Source: Owenia fusiformis | Taxonomy: Eukaryota > Annelida > Polychaeta > Sabellida > Oweniidae | NCBI GenBank assembly: GCA_903813345.2 | Contig: CAIIXF020000011.1 | Location: 27,706,166-27,770,165 of the forward strand | DNA length: 64,000 nt | Direction: 5' to 3' | In this document: positions 39,901 through 46,030 of the stretch, piece by piece | How the letters are laid out: each line of letters begins with the position of its first letter | Position numbering within the stretch: the stretch's first letter is position 1 | Made by a program: the position numbers and the translations under genes | Notes under the pieces: model-generated | The model's input: the letters and a program-made list of their open reading frames with translations, nothing else | The model's database searches: none | Told to the model about the DNA's origin: nothing

Positions 39901-42835
39901 CATTCAGAAAAAGATAGCTACCGTCACCAGGAGTGATAGTACGAACTATGAATCAAGTTTTCGACCAGGTATCGAGGCCAAGTTAAGCACTAAACCTAAA
40001 CTTGCCCCGAAAACCTACTCCCAACATAGACTCAGTCAGCCAGCAATACCCGAAAATATTTCCATAAAATCACCTGATATTAAGGAAAATGATCAGGGAA
40101 AAGTGGACATTAGAAAAATTCGTGAAAACTTTGAACAAGGTGATGCCTCGCAAGGTGATAAACATTCAGTGAAGTTTGCAGATGATCATATATATGAAAG
40201 TGCGGCACAATTTATGAATGATCACCCCAATGCCTCGTTGTTGGTCACGGCAGATGTACATGCATCAGCTCCATCTAGTGGGGAACCACGTAAACTTCCC
40301 CGAACAAAACTTGATAACGAACAACCGATATATGCAACCACGATAAATAAAGATAAAACAGTGAGTGTAAAAACAGACAATGTTTATAATACAAAACTGC
40401 CTGAAAAACAAGAGCCTTCTAAGACTGTATCTAACACCAGAACGGGATCAGATAGCTCATACTTTGAGCCTGATCCAGATTATGATGACCCAGCAAATGT
40501 TATTAAAGTAACGCAGCAATCAACGAAGGAGTACTGGCGTGAGAAAGAGGTTACAAAGAGCCTAAAAGTAGTGCCTGCCACTCAGGGACATGATAAGACC
40601 CCTGAGGTGAATACCAAACCATTAGTGCATCGACATAGCGAACCAAATATTCTCTCCCCGATACATTCTCCAACAGTGCAAGAAAAGCCACGGGAGATGC
40701 AACGAAGACCTAGCGTTGAGCGCCAAGTATCTCAGAGCTCTTACATTCCTCCCCCACCCCCACCAATCAGTAATGAGATCTTAGAGAAACATCACCAGAA
40801 GGAGCAGAGACAACGAGAAAGTGCACCTCCCCCACCCCCACCCCCTAGGAGCCAGAGTGACAGCCACTTACAAGGCAGAGACACAGGGGGTGCTCAACCA
40901 ATGCCATTACAGGGCTCAGAATTTGCTAATGCCATCAAGCTAGCTGCACTTGCCAGAGAGAAGAAACAAACTGATGGTGCGCAAGACACTACTACATCAA
41001 AACCTCTTCCCAAAGGGGTCAAACAGCTGACCCCCAAGAATGACAACCATTCTGCTTTAATGGCTGCAGTCGCAAAAAGAAAGTCCATCGTTGAGTCCTC
41101 AGATATGGAGTCCTACGCTAACAAAATTGAACGAAAATTAAGCAGAGTGCATAAGATCAGAATGGGAGTCGGAAATCCAGTTGAGCCAAAGAAAACAGAC
41201 ACTGAGCCTAAAACTACAGCCCCTGTTAAATTTACTCCCACTGTAAAATCTACCCCTGTTAAGACAGAATCTACACCCGCACAGAAAAAACAAGCACCTA
41301 AAACTCCTCCCAAGATAACTACAACTGTAAAGCCAAACAGTGCCATCCCCAACCCTAAAAGCCCTACCCTTTTACCTGATAAACCTATGCAAATACATGA
41401 TAAAGACACTGTACTAACATCAAAAATTGCTCAAAAACCCATTACGATTGAGGAGAAAGCAGCTCCAGAAGTTATAGCAGTTGTGAAGGAAACTGCGGTG
41501 TCTCCTGTGAAGAAAGAAGCAGAGAGTTTCATGGCAAAAGCTGAACAGGCGCGACTTGATTGGCTAGCGAGACAGAGTGGCGGGAAAACTAATAAAGCAA
41601 TGGATTCCAAACAAGAACAAAACAACCAAGGTATCAATATTAAAGCTCCAGAGGACACTCCTTCAACACCATCTATTAAAGATAAACTAAACCAATTTGA
41701 AAAAACTGGTGGTAATAAAAGTGAACAATTGAAAGATAAGAAAAGTGAAATGACACTTCCATTGGTAGAGCTAAAGGGTGTTACTGTTGAACAGACATCT
41801 ACAGAAACACCAACTGATAATAAAGATACTACAGATGAAATGCCCAAATTGGTGTCGGCTAGGGCAAAAATGTTTGAGACATCCCCACCTTCAACATCCC
41901 CTCGGCCACCAACCAAACCAGGAAAACTCCCCAATAATTCCGCATTGCCATTTTATATTCCTCCCCCTGTGGTGGAATCAGAGGTTGATATGTATGCTGA
42001 TATTGATGTGCCCCCTCCACCATCCATAGTACCCCCTCCCCCACCCCCTGCAGCCTTCAGAAATACCCCTGAGCGAGAACTTTCCCCAGGGTTTTCAATT
42101 AAACCACCAGAACTTAATGGGGGCTCTGTGAGGGCGAGGTCATTGAGTCAAAGGTCAAGTGGAAGCTCAGAAGAAAGTGTCGGGTATATCCCCCCTCCCC
42201 CACTGTTCCTAAATGAAGACATGGCAGATGATAACATCAGTTACGGTTCATCTATCTCATCAATGTCAACATATTCCAGTGAACGAAGCGACGGCTCAAC
42301 AGATATCCCGAAATATCTCACAAATAGAAACACGGATCATAAACAGAATCATTACATGACGGGTCCAGGTAGTAACAATAAAAGTGGCAATTATAGCTTT
42401 TTACATAAACAAGGTGTTGCGGCACCTAAACTTGAAAATATGTATGAAGAGGTGGGTGTTGCACCACCCCCACCTCAGTTTGGTGCACAGAATGGTGACA
42501 ATAATGACAATATTTATGAAGAGCTGCCATGTACTAAAACACACACTATAATCCCCCCTCCAACGCGGCATATGGCCTCAACTAACACTATGGGAACCCC
42601 TAAAATGGGTCGCCCATTCCGAACAAAGCCATTAAAAACATGGACTAACAGTGATGTCACGGACTGGCTTGAGAGCTTGTTTCTATCTGAATATAAAAAC
42701 AATTTTATCGAGAAACAAATTGATGGATTTAAGCTAAGTAGCATGGAGAAAGATGATTTCCTACAGTGTGGTGTATTAAGAGTGGGGCATAGGATGAACA
42801 TTGAAAGATCATTGAAGAAACTTCTACAAAAATAG
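3728..42835 (+). CDS. Shank: SHANK multidomain postsynaptic scaffold (18 exons, spliced)
   Basis: Shank proteins are master scaffolds beneath the postsynaptic membrane. They link receptor-associated proteins to Homer and actin regulators. I joined 18 exons with GT/AG borders: 6072 nt, 2023 aa, no frame break. Residues: 50-150 SPN (FERM-like) with the conserved GRAGKFLDEER; 156-385 ankyrin repeats with LLDLGASPNYKDSRGLTPLY; 513-572 SH3; 610-705 PDZ with GFGF at 620-623 and the helix-B His at about 685; 780-1950 low-complexity, proline-rich; 1958-2023 SAM (TWTNSDVTDWLESL). The ATG at 3728 follows an in-frame TAA directly (3725-3727). Arg56 in YIRIS lines up with the Ras/Rap-contacting Arg of vertebrate SHANK3. 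Length is similar to vertebrate SHANK1 and well above fly Shank as far as I recall. Only one Shank locus is seen, as expected outside vertebrates. Exon choice rests on homology and phase; minor isoforms are not excluded. Confidence 0.97.
4977..5082. mobile_element. TGTCACCACC MITE, copy 1
   Basis: The left end is TGTCACCACC and the right end GGTGTTGACA, an imperfect inverted pair about 106 bp apart. Between them are CGGTGTTCAGCA and GGCATTCGGCAT stretches. A closely matching copy lies at 14007-14144. Isolated TGTCACCACC-like ends also occur near 7530, 26568 and 36728. Confidence 0.65.
5380..5945. promoter_or_regulatory. Possible internal promoter (CpG-richer patch)
   Basis: CpG is denser here than in the surrounding intron. 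At 5893-5940 there is a tight group of motifs: CCAATATGGCG (CCAAT and YY1-like), TCACGTGA (E-box/USF type) and CTTCCGGAA (ETS type). This could be an alternative promoter within Shank or for an unseen transcript. The call rests on motifs alone and is weak. Confidence 0.3.
5572..5703 (+). other. Doubtful 43-codon ORF with signal-like start
   Basis: The ATG at 5572 opens a short ORF starting MAPSKVFFFVIALLVSIPSL, a positive residue then a hydrophobic stretch like a signal peptide, followed by a polar tail and a TGA at 5701-5703. It lies inside the CpG-richer patch. The length is within chance expectation and no family is recognised. Confidence 0.15.
6530..6601 (+). CDS. Shank: Shank exon 2 (residues 66-89)
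   Basis: It has acceptor TTGTTTCAG and donor GTTAGT, phase 0 to 0, 72 nt. It encodes KCLQFQLDDLVWAAKARILG and four more residues, the second part of the SPN domain, with the KCLxF and VWxAKxRIL patterns of animal Shanks. Confidence 0.95.
6602..7807 (+). other. Shank intron 2
   Basis: AT-rich. A partial TGTCACCACC-family end is near 7530. I see no coding potential or other structured repeat. Confidence 0.8.
7808..7933 (+). CDS. Shank: Shank exon 3 (residues 90-131)
   Basis: Acceptor CTTTTAG, donor GTAAGA, phase 0 to 0, 126 nt. It contains NYGLYCPPMNGRAGKFLDEE, the most conserved block of the Shank N-terminus, followed by RPLRDYP. Confidence 0.97.
8650..9125. repeat. 24-bp minisatellite
   Basis: Units of 24 bp begin TCACAGAT and alternate CTTAAAGTCTAAAATG with AATAAAGTTTTTGGTG, giving a 48-bp dimer, with about 19 units. 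Because 24 is a multiple of three, both strands stay open for over 130 codons. The two ORFs are artefacts of the repeat. Confidence 0.9.
10012..10160. repeat. GGTGTTCC-type repeat, second copy
   Basis: It shares GTACCTCTAAAAAGTGTTTC and GAGGTGTTCCATTT with the segment at 803-990 and ends in TACAGGTTTCACTGT. Confidence 0.6.
11999..12070 (+). CDS. Shank: Shank exon 4 (residues 132-155)
   Basis: Acceptor TGTTTCAG, donor GTAAAG, phase 0 to 0, 72 nt. It encodes FKYKRRVYKLMQINQTKLKK and LHTK, the junction between SPN and ankyrin repeats (FxYKRRVY and KLHTKANL patterns). Confidence 0.96.
12071..13770 (+). other. Shank intron 4
   Basis: It contains the second TAGTCTTGC MITE at 12096-12190 just after the donor, and a poly-C run near 13697. 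Several short ORFs have no recognisable content. Confidence 0.8.
12096..12190. mobile_element. TAGTCTTGC MITE, copy 2
   Basis: TAGTCTTGCTTCAAGTCTCT at the left faces AGAGACTTGACGCAATATTA at the right, a good inverted pair about 95 bp apart. It lies 25 bp downstream of the exon 4 donor. Confidence 0.6.
13771..13879 (+). CDS. Shank: Shank exon 5 (residues 156-191)
   Basis: Acceptor CTGTTTCCAG, donor GTAAGT, phase 0 to 1, 109 nt. It encodes the start of the ankyrin region, with KLLTKGLDPNYHDPDSG matching the Shank signature GLDPN(F/Y)HDPDSGE. Confidence 0.97.
13880..14623 (+). other. Shank intron 5
   Basis: It carries a TGTCACCACC MITE (14007-14144) and, at its 3' end, two extra copies of the start of exon 6 (see the repeat at 14381-14707). 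Confidence 0.85.
14007..14144. mobile_element. TGTCACCACC MITE, copy 2
   Basis: TGTCACCACC and GGTGGTGACA form a perfect 10-bp inverted pair 138 bp apart. The interior matches the copy at 4977-5082 (TGGCATCT, CAGTTGG, GGTGTTTGATGTTCAG). Confidence 0.7.
14381..14707 (+). repeat. 109-bp tandem triplication of intron end plus exon 6 start
   Basis: Three nearly identical 109-bp units start at 14381, 14490 and 14599 with TCTAATG. Each holds a pyrimidine tract, an acceptor (exon starts at 14406, 14515, 14624) and the first codons of exon 6 up to ATAGACTT. Only the third continues into AGGAGCAAAG and a full exon. In units 1 and 2 read-through meets TAA right after ATAGACTTC. Near-identity means a recent event or an assembly artefact. 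Confidence 0.92.
14624..14775 (+). CDS. Shank: Shank exon 6 (residues 192-242)
   Basis: Acceptor TATTTTTAG, donor GTGAGT, phase 1 to 0, 152 nt. It encodes ankyrin sequence with SGGAHIDFRSKENLSPMHKA, matching the vertebrate GGAHLDFRT block. I chose the third of three tandem acceptors because only it yields a complete ankyrin repeat. A cryptic donor CTG|GTGAGT lies inside each copy. Confidence 0.93.
14776..16603 (+). other. Shank intron 6
   Basis: AT-rich intron of 1.8 kb. I see no clear repeat with inverted ends and no coding potential. Confidence 0.8.
16604..16771 (+). CDS. Shank: Shank exon 7 (residues 243-298)
   Basis: Acceptor TTCTTTGCAG, donor GTAAGA, phase 0 to 0, 168 nt. It contains LLDLGASPNYKDSRGLTPLY and AELLLHDHA, two of the best conserved ankyrin blocks in Shank proteins. 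Confidence 0.98.
16772..17713 (+). other. Shank intron 7
   Basis: It contains a 184-bp element at 16966-17149. The rest is AT-rich with nothing recognised. Confidence 0.8.
16966..17149. mobile_element. CAGTAAAAC MITE-like repeat
   Basis: CAGTAAAACCTG and a facing CCAGTTTTACTG are the ends of a 184-bp segment. It includes TCTGAACACC and TATGAACACTT motifs shared with 36600-36715. Confidence 0.55.
17714..17830 (+). CDS. Shank: Shank exon 8 (residues 299-337)
   Basis: Acceptor GTTTCTAG, donor GTTAGT, phase 0 to 0, 117 nt. It encodes ACRFGRVQHLEHLLFYG and SGNTPLHVCAVNNQ, a typical ankyrin repeat with the Shank block RFGxVQHLEHLLFYG. Confidence 0.98.
17891..18106. mobile_element. ACCGTATT MITE, 216 bp
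   Basis: TACCGTATTCTCTCTAATGA faces TTATTAGAGATAATACGGTA across 216 bp. TA at each end suggests a TA target duplication, as in Tc1/mariner-type MITEs. The family resembles CCGTATT repeats common in marine invertebrates; the class is an inference. Confidence 0.7.
18410..18683. mobile_element. Hairpin element with 108-bp arms
   Basis: Two 108-bp arms, 18410-18517 and 18576-18683, are inverted copies with few mismatches, around a 58-bp loop. Shared blocks include CAAAACAATAG, CAACTGCCGAAATAAAAG and TTTTAACATGAAAACATTTT. The structure fits a fold-back MITE and would form a stable intron RNA hairpin. Confidence 0.85.
18818..18962 (+). CDS. Shank: Shank exon 9 (residues 338-385)
   Basis: Acceptor ATATTCCAG, donor GTAAGT, phase 0 to 1, 145 nt. 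It encodes ESCARLLMFRGCDRDVLNY and the QVAIIAGNTELADLI block, the last ankyrin repeat. Confidence 0.98.
19225..19542 (+). CDS. Shank: Shank exon 10 (residues 386-491, ANK-SH3 linker)
   Basis: Acceptor TTCTTTCAG, donor GTAGGA, phase 1 to 1, 318 nt. It starts with VPFR, as in vertebrate Shank after the ankyrin block, then a basic, Ser/Gly-rich linker (KRRYSVATMSRTRSDPRMS, SGGGGGLTGPGG). The KRRYS and RTRSDP sites look like basophilic kinase targets. No domain is expected here. Confidence 0.93.
19631..20146. mobile_element. TACCGGATTT element, 516 bp
   Basis: TACCGGATTTACTCGCATAT at the left faces ATATGCAAGAAAATCCGGTA at the right. Inside are two copies of a CCCATGGGCGTATAAG...TTCGATTTTTGGCCCA block (about 19,707 and 20,064) and a duplicated GAACTTAATGTTGAAACAAAGTAA-like stretch. 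GTA flanks both sides, a possible 3-bp target duplication. There is no transposase, so it is non-autonomous. Confidence 0.7.
21000..21129. mobile_element. Palindromic MITE with TA flanks
   Basis: CTGGATGATCAGGAGCTGGA and TCCAGCTCCTGATCATCCAG are perfect inverted ends. Imperfect pairing continues to a small loop, giving arms of about 60 bp. TA dinucleotides at 21000-21001 and 21128-21129 fit a TA target duplication. Confidence 0.85.
21170..21262. mobile_element. Truncated CAGGCCCGTAGCC repeat
   Basis: It begins CAGGCCCGTAGCCAGGATTT and matches the reverse complement of the right half of the complete copy at 59282-59480 (GGGTTCACTTTTGACA, TTGGCC). The other end is missing. Confidence 0.75.
21661..21819 (+). 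CDS. Shank: Shank exon 11 (residues 492-544, first half of SH3)
   Basis: Acceptor ATGCTAG, donor GTGCTG (weak), phase 1 to 1, 159 nt. It encodes PKKRLYEAVPGRVFVCVKDY and ELMLKKGDFVE, matching vertebrate PKRKLYSAVPGRKF at the SH3 start. Without splicing the frame would continue into AT-rich intron, so the weak donor is supported by the exact join to exon 12. Confidence 0.95.
21820..23673 (+). other. Shank intron 11
   Basis: This intron is AT-rich and splits the SH3 domain. I see no repeat with clear ends and no coding content. Confidence 0.8.
23674..23775 (+). CDS. Shank: Shank exon 12 (residues 545-578, second half of SH3)
   Basis: Acceptor TGATTTTCAG, donor GTACAT, phase 1 to 1, 102 nt. 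It encodes VLSVGEQGFLEGRSQGYEGW and FPPYCVEEVKM, the SH3 end. The vertebrate GFWEG is GFLEG here, so one usual aromatic ligand-groove residue is missing. Confidence 0.96.
24280..24372. mobile_element. TAGTCTTGC MITE, copy 3
   Basis: TTATGCCTCAAGACCC and GGGTCTTGAAGCATGACTA are inverted ends about 93 bp apart, with an inner poly-C run. Confidence 0.6.
25577..26222 (+). CDS. Shank: Candidate alternative first or cassette exon of Shank, acidic
   Basis: An open frame runs 25508-26281 without interruption. From the first ATG (25577) to a donor at CAAG|GTGAAA (exon end 26222) it is 646 nt, ending in phase 1. That is the phase needed by exon 13, only 236 bp downstream. The 215 residues are rich in Asp, Asn, Ser and Glu (for example DNIDTNGDTNNDPETDDHN) after a short Cys-containing head (MLSLCSWCKKKVE). 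No domain is recognised. As a first exon it would give a 1660-aa form with PDZ, proline-rich region and SAM but no ankyrin or SH3. Alternatively ACACAG at 25545-25550 could be an acceptor for a 672-nt cassette exon (25551-26222), phase 1 to 1 and divisible by three, though its pyrimidine tract is poor. A chance ORF of this length in AT-rich DNA is unlikely. An independent nested gene is also possible. Confidence 0.55.
26459..26537 (+). CDS. Shank: Shank exon 13 (residues 579-604, SH3-PDZ linker)
   Basis: Acceptor GTGTTTACAG, donor GTGAGT, phase 1 to 2, 79 nt. It encodes GLKCLPDQDDSILVKRHTLA and ALVHSD, the linker before the PDZ. It corresponds in place to the vertebrate stretch leading to VLQKRDHEGFGF. 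Confidence 0.85.
26538..31192 (+). other. Shank intron 13, first part
   Basis: AT-rich. A G-rich stretch lies at 28223-28370 with a likely G-quadruplex, and a TGTCACCACC-like repeat end at 26568. ORFs here are short with no recognisable domain. The last few hundred bases would include the 5'-UTR of the alternative exon at 31193, but I see no clear TATA box. Confidence 0.75.
28339..28368 (+). other. Potential G-quadruplex
   Basis: Four G-runs (GGGGG, GGGG, GGGG, GGG) are separated by TA, TAGAGTTA and TA loops, meeting the usual G4 pattern on the coding strand. Another G-rich run is at 28233-28300. Confidence 0.6.
31193..33264 (+). CDS. Shank: Candidate alternative first exon of Shank, basic, 690 aa
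   Basis: This 2.1-kb open frame starts at an ATG with an in-frame TGA 18 bp upstream (31175-31177) and has no AG between them, so an upstream acceptor cannot feed this ATG. Read to GCGAG|GTTGGT it is 2072 nt, phase 2, exactly what the PDZ exon at 35930 needs (AG+T gives Ser). The frame closes 20 nt past that donor. The product would be 2109 aa: a novel 690-residue head, then PDZ, proline-rich region and SAM. The head is Ser/Asn/Lys-rich and largely disordered, with repeated basic phospho-site motifs (LKRSLSELDLD, LKRSRSSDSVLD, KRLSGLF), a KRPGSTPNI block, a Lys/Glu run (KREKEKEKKNDKKN) and a PPPKPKKVRSTSADR SH3-ligand-like end. No known domain is seen. Vertebrate Shank genes are known to use internal promoters giving ankyrin-less forms. 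A nested single-exon gene is the alternative. The donor is weak. Confidence 0.65.
33265..35929 (+). other. Shank intron 13, last part
   Basis: AT-rich. It holds a fragment of a CCTGGCTACGCCCCTG repeat near 33880, a C-run and (CA)n at 34081-34110, and an ATGTACATGTACATGTA run at 34512-34528. Nothing coding is recognised. Confidence 0.75.
35930..36003 (+). CDS. Shank: Shank exon 14 (residues 605-629, PDZ start)
   Basis: Acceptor GTATTTTCAG, donor GTAAGT, phase 2 to 1, 74 nt. It encodes RTVVLQKGKNGFGFVLRGAK. GFGF (620-623) is the carboxylate-binding loop that receives C-terminal ligands. Three different upstream exons could splice here. Confidence 0.98.
36004..36381 (+). other. Shank intron 14
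   Basis: Short AT-rich intron with no repeat or coding content seen. Confidence 0.85.
36382..36515 (+). CDS. Shank: Shank exon 15 (residues 630-674, PDZ core)
   Basis: Acceptor ATATTTCCAG, donor GTAAGC, phase 1 to 0, 134 nt. It encodes YPALQYLDRVDPGGMAEKAG and LQAGDFLLE, the usual PDZ core (ALQYLxxVDxxGxAxKAGLxxGDFLxE). Confidence 0.98.
36516..38231 (+). other. Shank intron 15, mostly one composite repeat
   Basis: The intron splits the PDZ. It contains a TGTCACC-like end near 36728, a TCTGAACAC repeat (36600-36715), and from 36801 to 38112 a composite element with (CGTC/CGTA)n followed by a 135-147-bp array. Confidence 0.85.
36801..38112. mobile_element. CCCATCGAAC element with CGTC microsatellite and tandem array
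   Basis: CCCATCGAAC at 36801-36810 faces GTTCGATGGG at 38103-38112, a perfect 10-bp inverted pair. Just inside the left end comes GAAGTTCGGAGGGATATAG, then a (CGTC)n/(CGTA)n run (36837-36925). Five tandem units of 135-147 bp follow (TAGTGGAGCGATTTTG at 37242, 37377, 37523, 37670, 37811), each with a GGCGGCCATTTT motif. No transposase is present. The class is unknown. Confidence 0.75.
38232..38448 (+). CDS. Shank: Shank exon 16 (residues 675-746, PDZ end)
   Basis: Acceptor TGTTTCTAG, donor GTAGGC, phase 0 to 1, 217 nt. INGENVISATHEHTVRLIMR holds the helix-B His (about 685) that defines class I PDZ binding. A Ser/Asp/Arg-rich stretch follows (DRESSLDSRDSS). Confidence 0.97.
38688..38777 (+). 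CDS. Shank: Shank exon 17 (residues 747-776)
   Basis: Acceptor TCTATTCCAG, donor GTAGGT, phase 1 to 1, 90 nt. It encodes APMPPIRSTGTKLSAGRARA and KSMVDGLTAL, matching the vertebrate APPPPKRAPSTTLTLRSKSM region after the PDZ. Confidence 0.95.
38778..39092 (+). other. Shank intron 17
   Basis: Short AT-rich intron, no feature seen. Confidence 0.85.
39093..42835 (+). CDS. Shank: Shank exon 18 (residues 777-2023, proline-rich region and SAM)
   Basis: Acceptor TTCTATTTCAG, phase 1, one 3743-nt terminal exon ending in TAG. The central 1180 residues are disordered, Pro/Ser/Lys-rich with several P5-P7 runs. Four PPxxF motifs fit the Homer EVH1 ligand: PPPSF (996-1000), PPAAF (1761-1765), PPPLF (1811-1815), PPPQF (1902-1906). 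PPLPPPTKPKGE resembles the cortactin-type SH3 ligand. Many hydrophobic-Tyr motifs occur (NIYANV, HIYESA, PIYATT, DMYADI, NMYEEV, NIYEEL). The last 66 residues form the SAM domain (TWTNSDVTDWLESLFL, FLQCGVLRVGHRMNIE), which polymerises Shank into sheets. A giant proline-rich exon before SAM is typical of the family. Confidence 0.98.
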
Positions 42836-44735
42836 AACAATACCTTCATGGTGATCATTTCGTATTTAATTGGGAACAAGACACAATATCTTAGATTTCA
42901 TTCTGAGAATTTTCCACTTGTGGGAATAAAATTTGACATTACATATTCTTGCATTTTTATATTTCCTGCTTATGAATACAGTTTTTATGTAAACCAGCAT
43001 TGTATTTCTACTGGATTAACTAGTCACATTAATGTATAGAAGTCCAATCTTGAAGCTTTGTTGTCATTTATTTTGTGAAAATCACCCATTTCATAAGTTT
43101 GTTGTTTTCATTTTTAACAACACAAAATATGTGATCATGGATCTTCAACATCGGAGTGTTAAGCGTAGCTTTATTTTGATACAATTTTGTGTAATTTGTT
43201 TGTCTTGTCTGTATTTCATTCAATGTGAACTTGAGGATCAATTTCTCAATCCATATGTAGATTTTCCAATCCATATGTAGACTTTCCAACCCATGAACTG
43301 TATTTAACTTCGTAGTTTCTTCTACCTCCGAGTCTGATATTATAACACACTTTCATACAGTACAGTTGCCAATTTTTCTAATTCAATTTTGCGAAAGCAG
43401 TTTACAATTCATGACAGCATGTAGTGCATGCCAAAACAACAAAGTCAACAACAAAATATATATTTTTACATAATTTGGGCATTTTGATATATTGATTGAA
43501 AAAGTGAATAATTTGAAATTTGGAATATTAAATTTTGACAATGCATGTTTCATATAGGTTTTATTTATCATGCTCTTTTGTTGCCCCCTTTTGGTACCTG
43601 CTTCCTTCTCTTAAGAAGTTGAGATATCAGGGGGGTGATTTACATGCATTTAATTAAAGGCAGAATCAGATCTATTGAATAATTGGTGACATGATTTCAA
43701 GCAACATGTAAAATTGAGCATATTTTAATTCTGTGTGTAATTTTCTATCAAAACAACTTTGATTTGCACTGTTATTTACCTTTATTCAAATTCTAGAGAA
43801 TTTTAAGTTTTCTAAAAAGGGTGGGGTAAAATAGATATGACAAGAATTGAGATGAGCCAAAAACAACAATTTGTGTTTAGCTTGCTCTCTAGATCTGATT
43901 CTCTCTTTAAGCACCACAAAGTTTTAAGTTCTCCAGCAAGTTTAGTGCACATATACAGACAAATGGACAGCTCTATAGTAGACTGTCTAGGGATACTAAA
44001 AGAATAGGATTTAAAATGTAAAATTTAAGAAATGTATAATTTTGATGTTTAATACACAAAGCTGCTGAGGAATGAAACAATGTAAATGTACAAAAATGTA
44101 AAATTACTGATCTATTTATCACAACTGCCCTCTATAATTGCTTGCATAAACATGACACAGTTCGTCATGTGTGAATACAGTGTAAACTTGTAAAAATGGT
44201 GTTGGTTCTGAGAAACTCAACTTGGAATTAAGATTTTTAAAAATGTATTTCACAATGGTGCTTTTCAAAGATTTCTTTCAAGTGTATAGAACTGACATTG
44301 TCAGTACAACTATTGTACATGTAGATAGGGAATATCAGTCTGTGGCACAGCTCTGAGAAATTATTTAGAATTCTCGCAGCTGTGCAATGAACTGTGTAGT
44401 ATTGGTAAAAGTCAATATTTAATTCCAAGTTAGTTTTCATGTAAATATTTCAGTTTAGTAAATAGACATTATTTATTATTGTTTTTCGTTTAAATGTCTT
44501 AAAAGCACTACAAAAGTGCAGTTTGTTTTAGGTTTATGTGTTCATCAACTATCTAGTTGAGATTAATTTCAAGATCTTTTATGTTGTGAGGTTAGTCAAT
44601 AGACGGCAGTGCAATGAGTAGACAAGATTTTGTCTTCAGAGGTTCAATATTTTTAAATTCAGGGGTACTAAATCGAAATAAAACAAACATTGTTATGTAA
44701 TGTACAGATAATAAAACTCATGTAAAATACAAAAT
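42836..44735 (+). other. Shank: Shank 3'-UTR with poly(A) signals
   Basis: AT-rich with no coding content. AATAAA occurs at 42925-42930, 44677-44682 and 44710-44715. The last pair, about 1.9 kb after the stop, is the best candidate for the long 3' end; the first would give a short UTR. Which one is used cannot be decided from sequence. Confidence 0.6.
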
Positions 44736-44838
44736 ATATACTTCTTTTTAGTTGTTATTTGAAAAATTATGAATGTGTAGTTTGATGGAACAGGGGCAGA
44801 AATTTCACAAATATTTATTTTCGAGAAATTCCCTGAGT

Positions 44839-44868
44839 AATGCCTGGGTCACATTTGCTCCATTTTAA
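44839..44868. mobile_element. Fragment of the Harbinger-like MITE
   Basis: TAATGCCTGGGTCACATTTG, then CTCCATTTT, matches one end of the element at 60596. It is cut off exactly where the 290-bp mariner-like MITE begins. Confidence 0.65.
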
Positions 44869-44870
44869 AG

Positions 44871-45160
44871 TACAGGGTGACACAAAAATGCCATCCACTA
44901 ATTTTATAATTACTTTCCAAATGATAAAGGAATCTTCATGATTTTTTATGTATAAGTGAGTCAGTTTTAAGAAAAACATGCAGATATGACATATTATCGG
45001 TAATATATGTGAAAGCAATCCCGAAATGACTCGATGGATAAGAAAGTTATTTTTTATACATTGAACACTATCTACACACAAAAAATCATGAAGATTCCTT
45101 CATTATTGTAAGTTATTCCAATTTAAAATTAGTGGGTGGAATTTTTTATGTCACCCTGTA
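44871..45160. mobile_element. TACAGGGTGACA MITE, 290 bp
   Basis: TACAGGGTGACACAAAAATG faces AAAAATTCCACCC-type sequence ending TGTCACCCTGTA; the arms pair over about 35 bp, and an inner AAAATCATGAAGATTCCTT block is also inverted. TA at both ends and TACAGGGTG starts are typical of Tc1/mariner-related MITEs. It abuts the fragment at 44839-44868. Confidence 0.8.
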
Positions 45161-45389
45161 TGATACTCTGGCGAAGATTTCAATAGCTTTTCCTCAAAGC
45201 TTTATTGAACTTCAAACAGAAGTGAAGTTTACCCGCAAATGATATACCCATGACAATTGCATGGAGTAGGTAATTTTCTCATACATAACAAAAAATATGA
45301 GTTAAAAAATAAATGGTAAATTCTTATTTGGTGTTTTTATGAAAAAAACGCACACTCCACCATGGCTGAAAAATCTTTCCATCTAAACC

Positions 45390-45577
45390 CAAGGAGGATT
45401 GGCTCCCAGAATGCAACACCGATATTCTGCAAAACAATCACCTAGCGATAGCTTTGTTGGAGAGTATCGGGTCATTCTCCATGCAGTCGTACAAATTATA
45501 CAGACACGAATAGCAAATGACGCATGCGTGGAGATTAAAGAATATCGAGTTGGAACCCTGGCTTCCAATCCTCCTTG
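45390..45577. mobile_element. CAAGGAGGATTGG MITE, 188 bp
   Basis: CAAGGAGGATTGG and CCAATCCTCCTTG are perfect 13-bp inverted ends. ATCTAAACC at 45381-45389 and 45578-45586 is a 9-bp direct repeat, a clear target duplication. A 9-bp duplication is common for Mutator-like elements; assignment is an inference. Confidence 0.85.
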
Positions 45578-45845
45578 ATCTAAACCCATGAGTATTAGTA
45601 TAAATGAACACAGATGGATTGGCCTGCCCTCTTTATTTAAAAATTAGTTCTACCTCCCTGCAGTCTGAGAAAATCAATTCCATGATCAAAACCAACATAT
45701 TTTATCAAATCACTTGTTATTTTGAATATCACACAACAGAAATAACTAGGCAGGAGTAGCGCCTCATTACGCCTTAATAAAAATTCCTTCTCATTAGTAC
45801 TTCCAAAACAATCCCTTTGAATATATTAGATTCAGTGGGATAGCA

Positions 45846-46030
45846 GTGGCGGATCTGGGAACCAACAAGGGGGGCAAACTTCTGGTCTGAGAAATAAAAT
45901 TTTGGGCCCCTAAAACCAAAGAGTGGGCCTAAATTTTGAGGCCCATTTTCTTCAAAATTTGACCTAAAAATAACAAATAAGGCCTTAGAAGGCCCATTTA
46001 TGACCTTAAGGCCTTTTTTGGCTCCATCAG
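45846..46030. repeat. AGTGGCGGATCTGGG repeat fragment
   Basis: It begins AGTGGCGGATCTGGGAACCA and continues with GGGGGGC and GGCCC-rich segments in which AAGGCC and GGCCCA recur. The right end is unclear. Such starts are frequent in marine invertebrate repeats. Confidence 0.45.
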
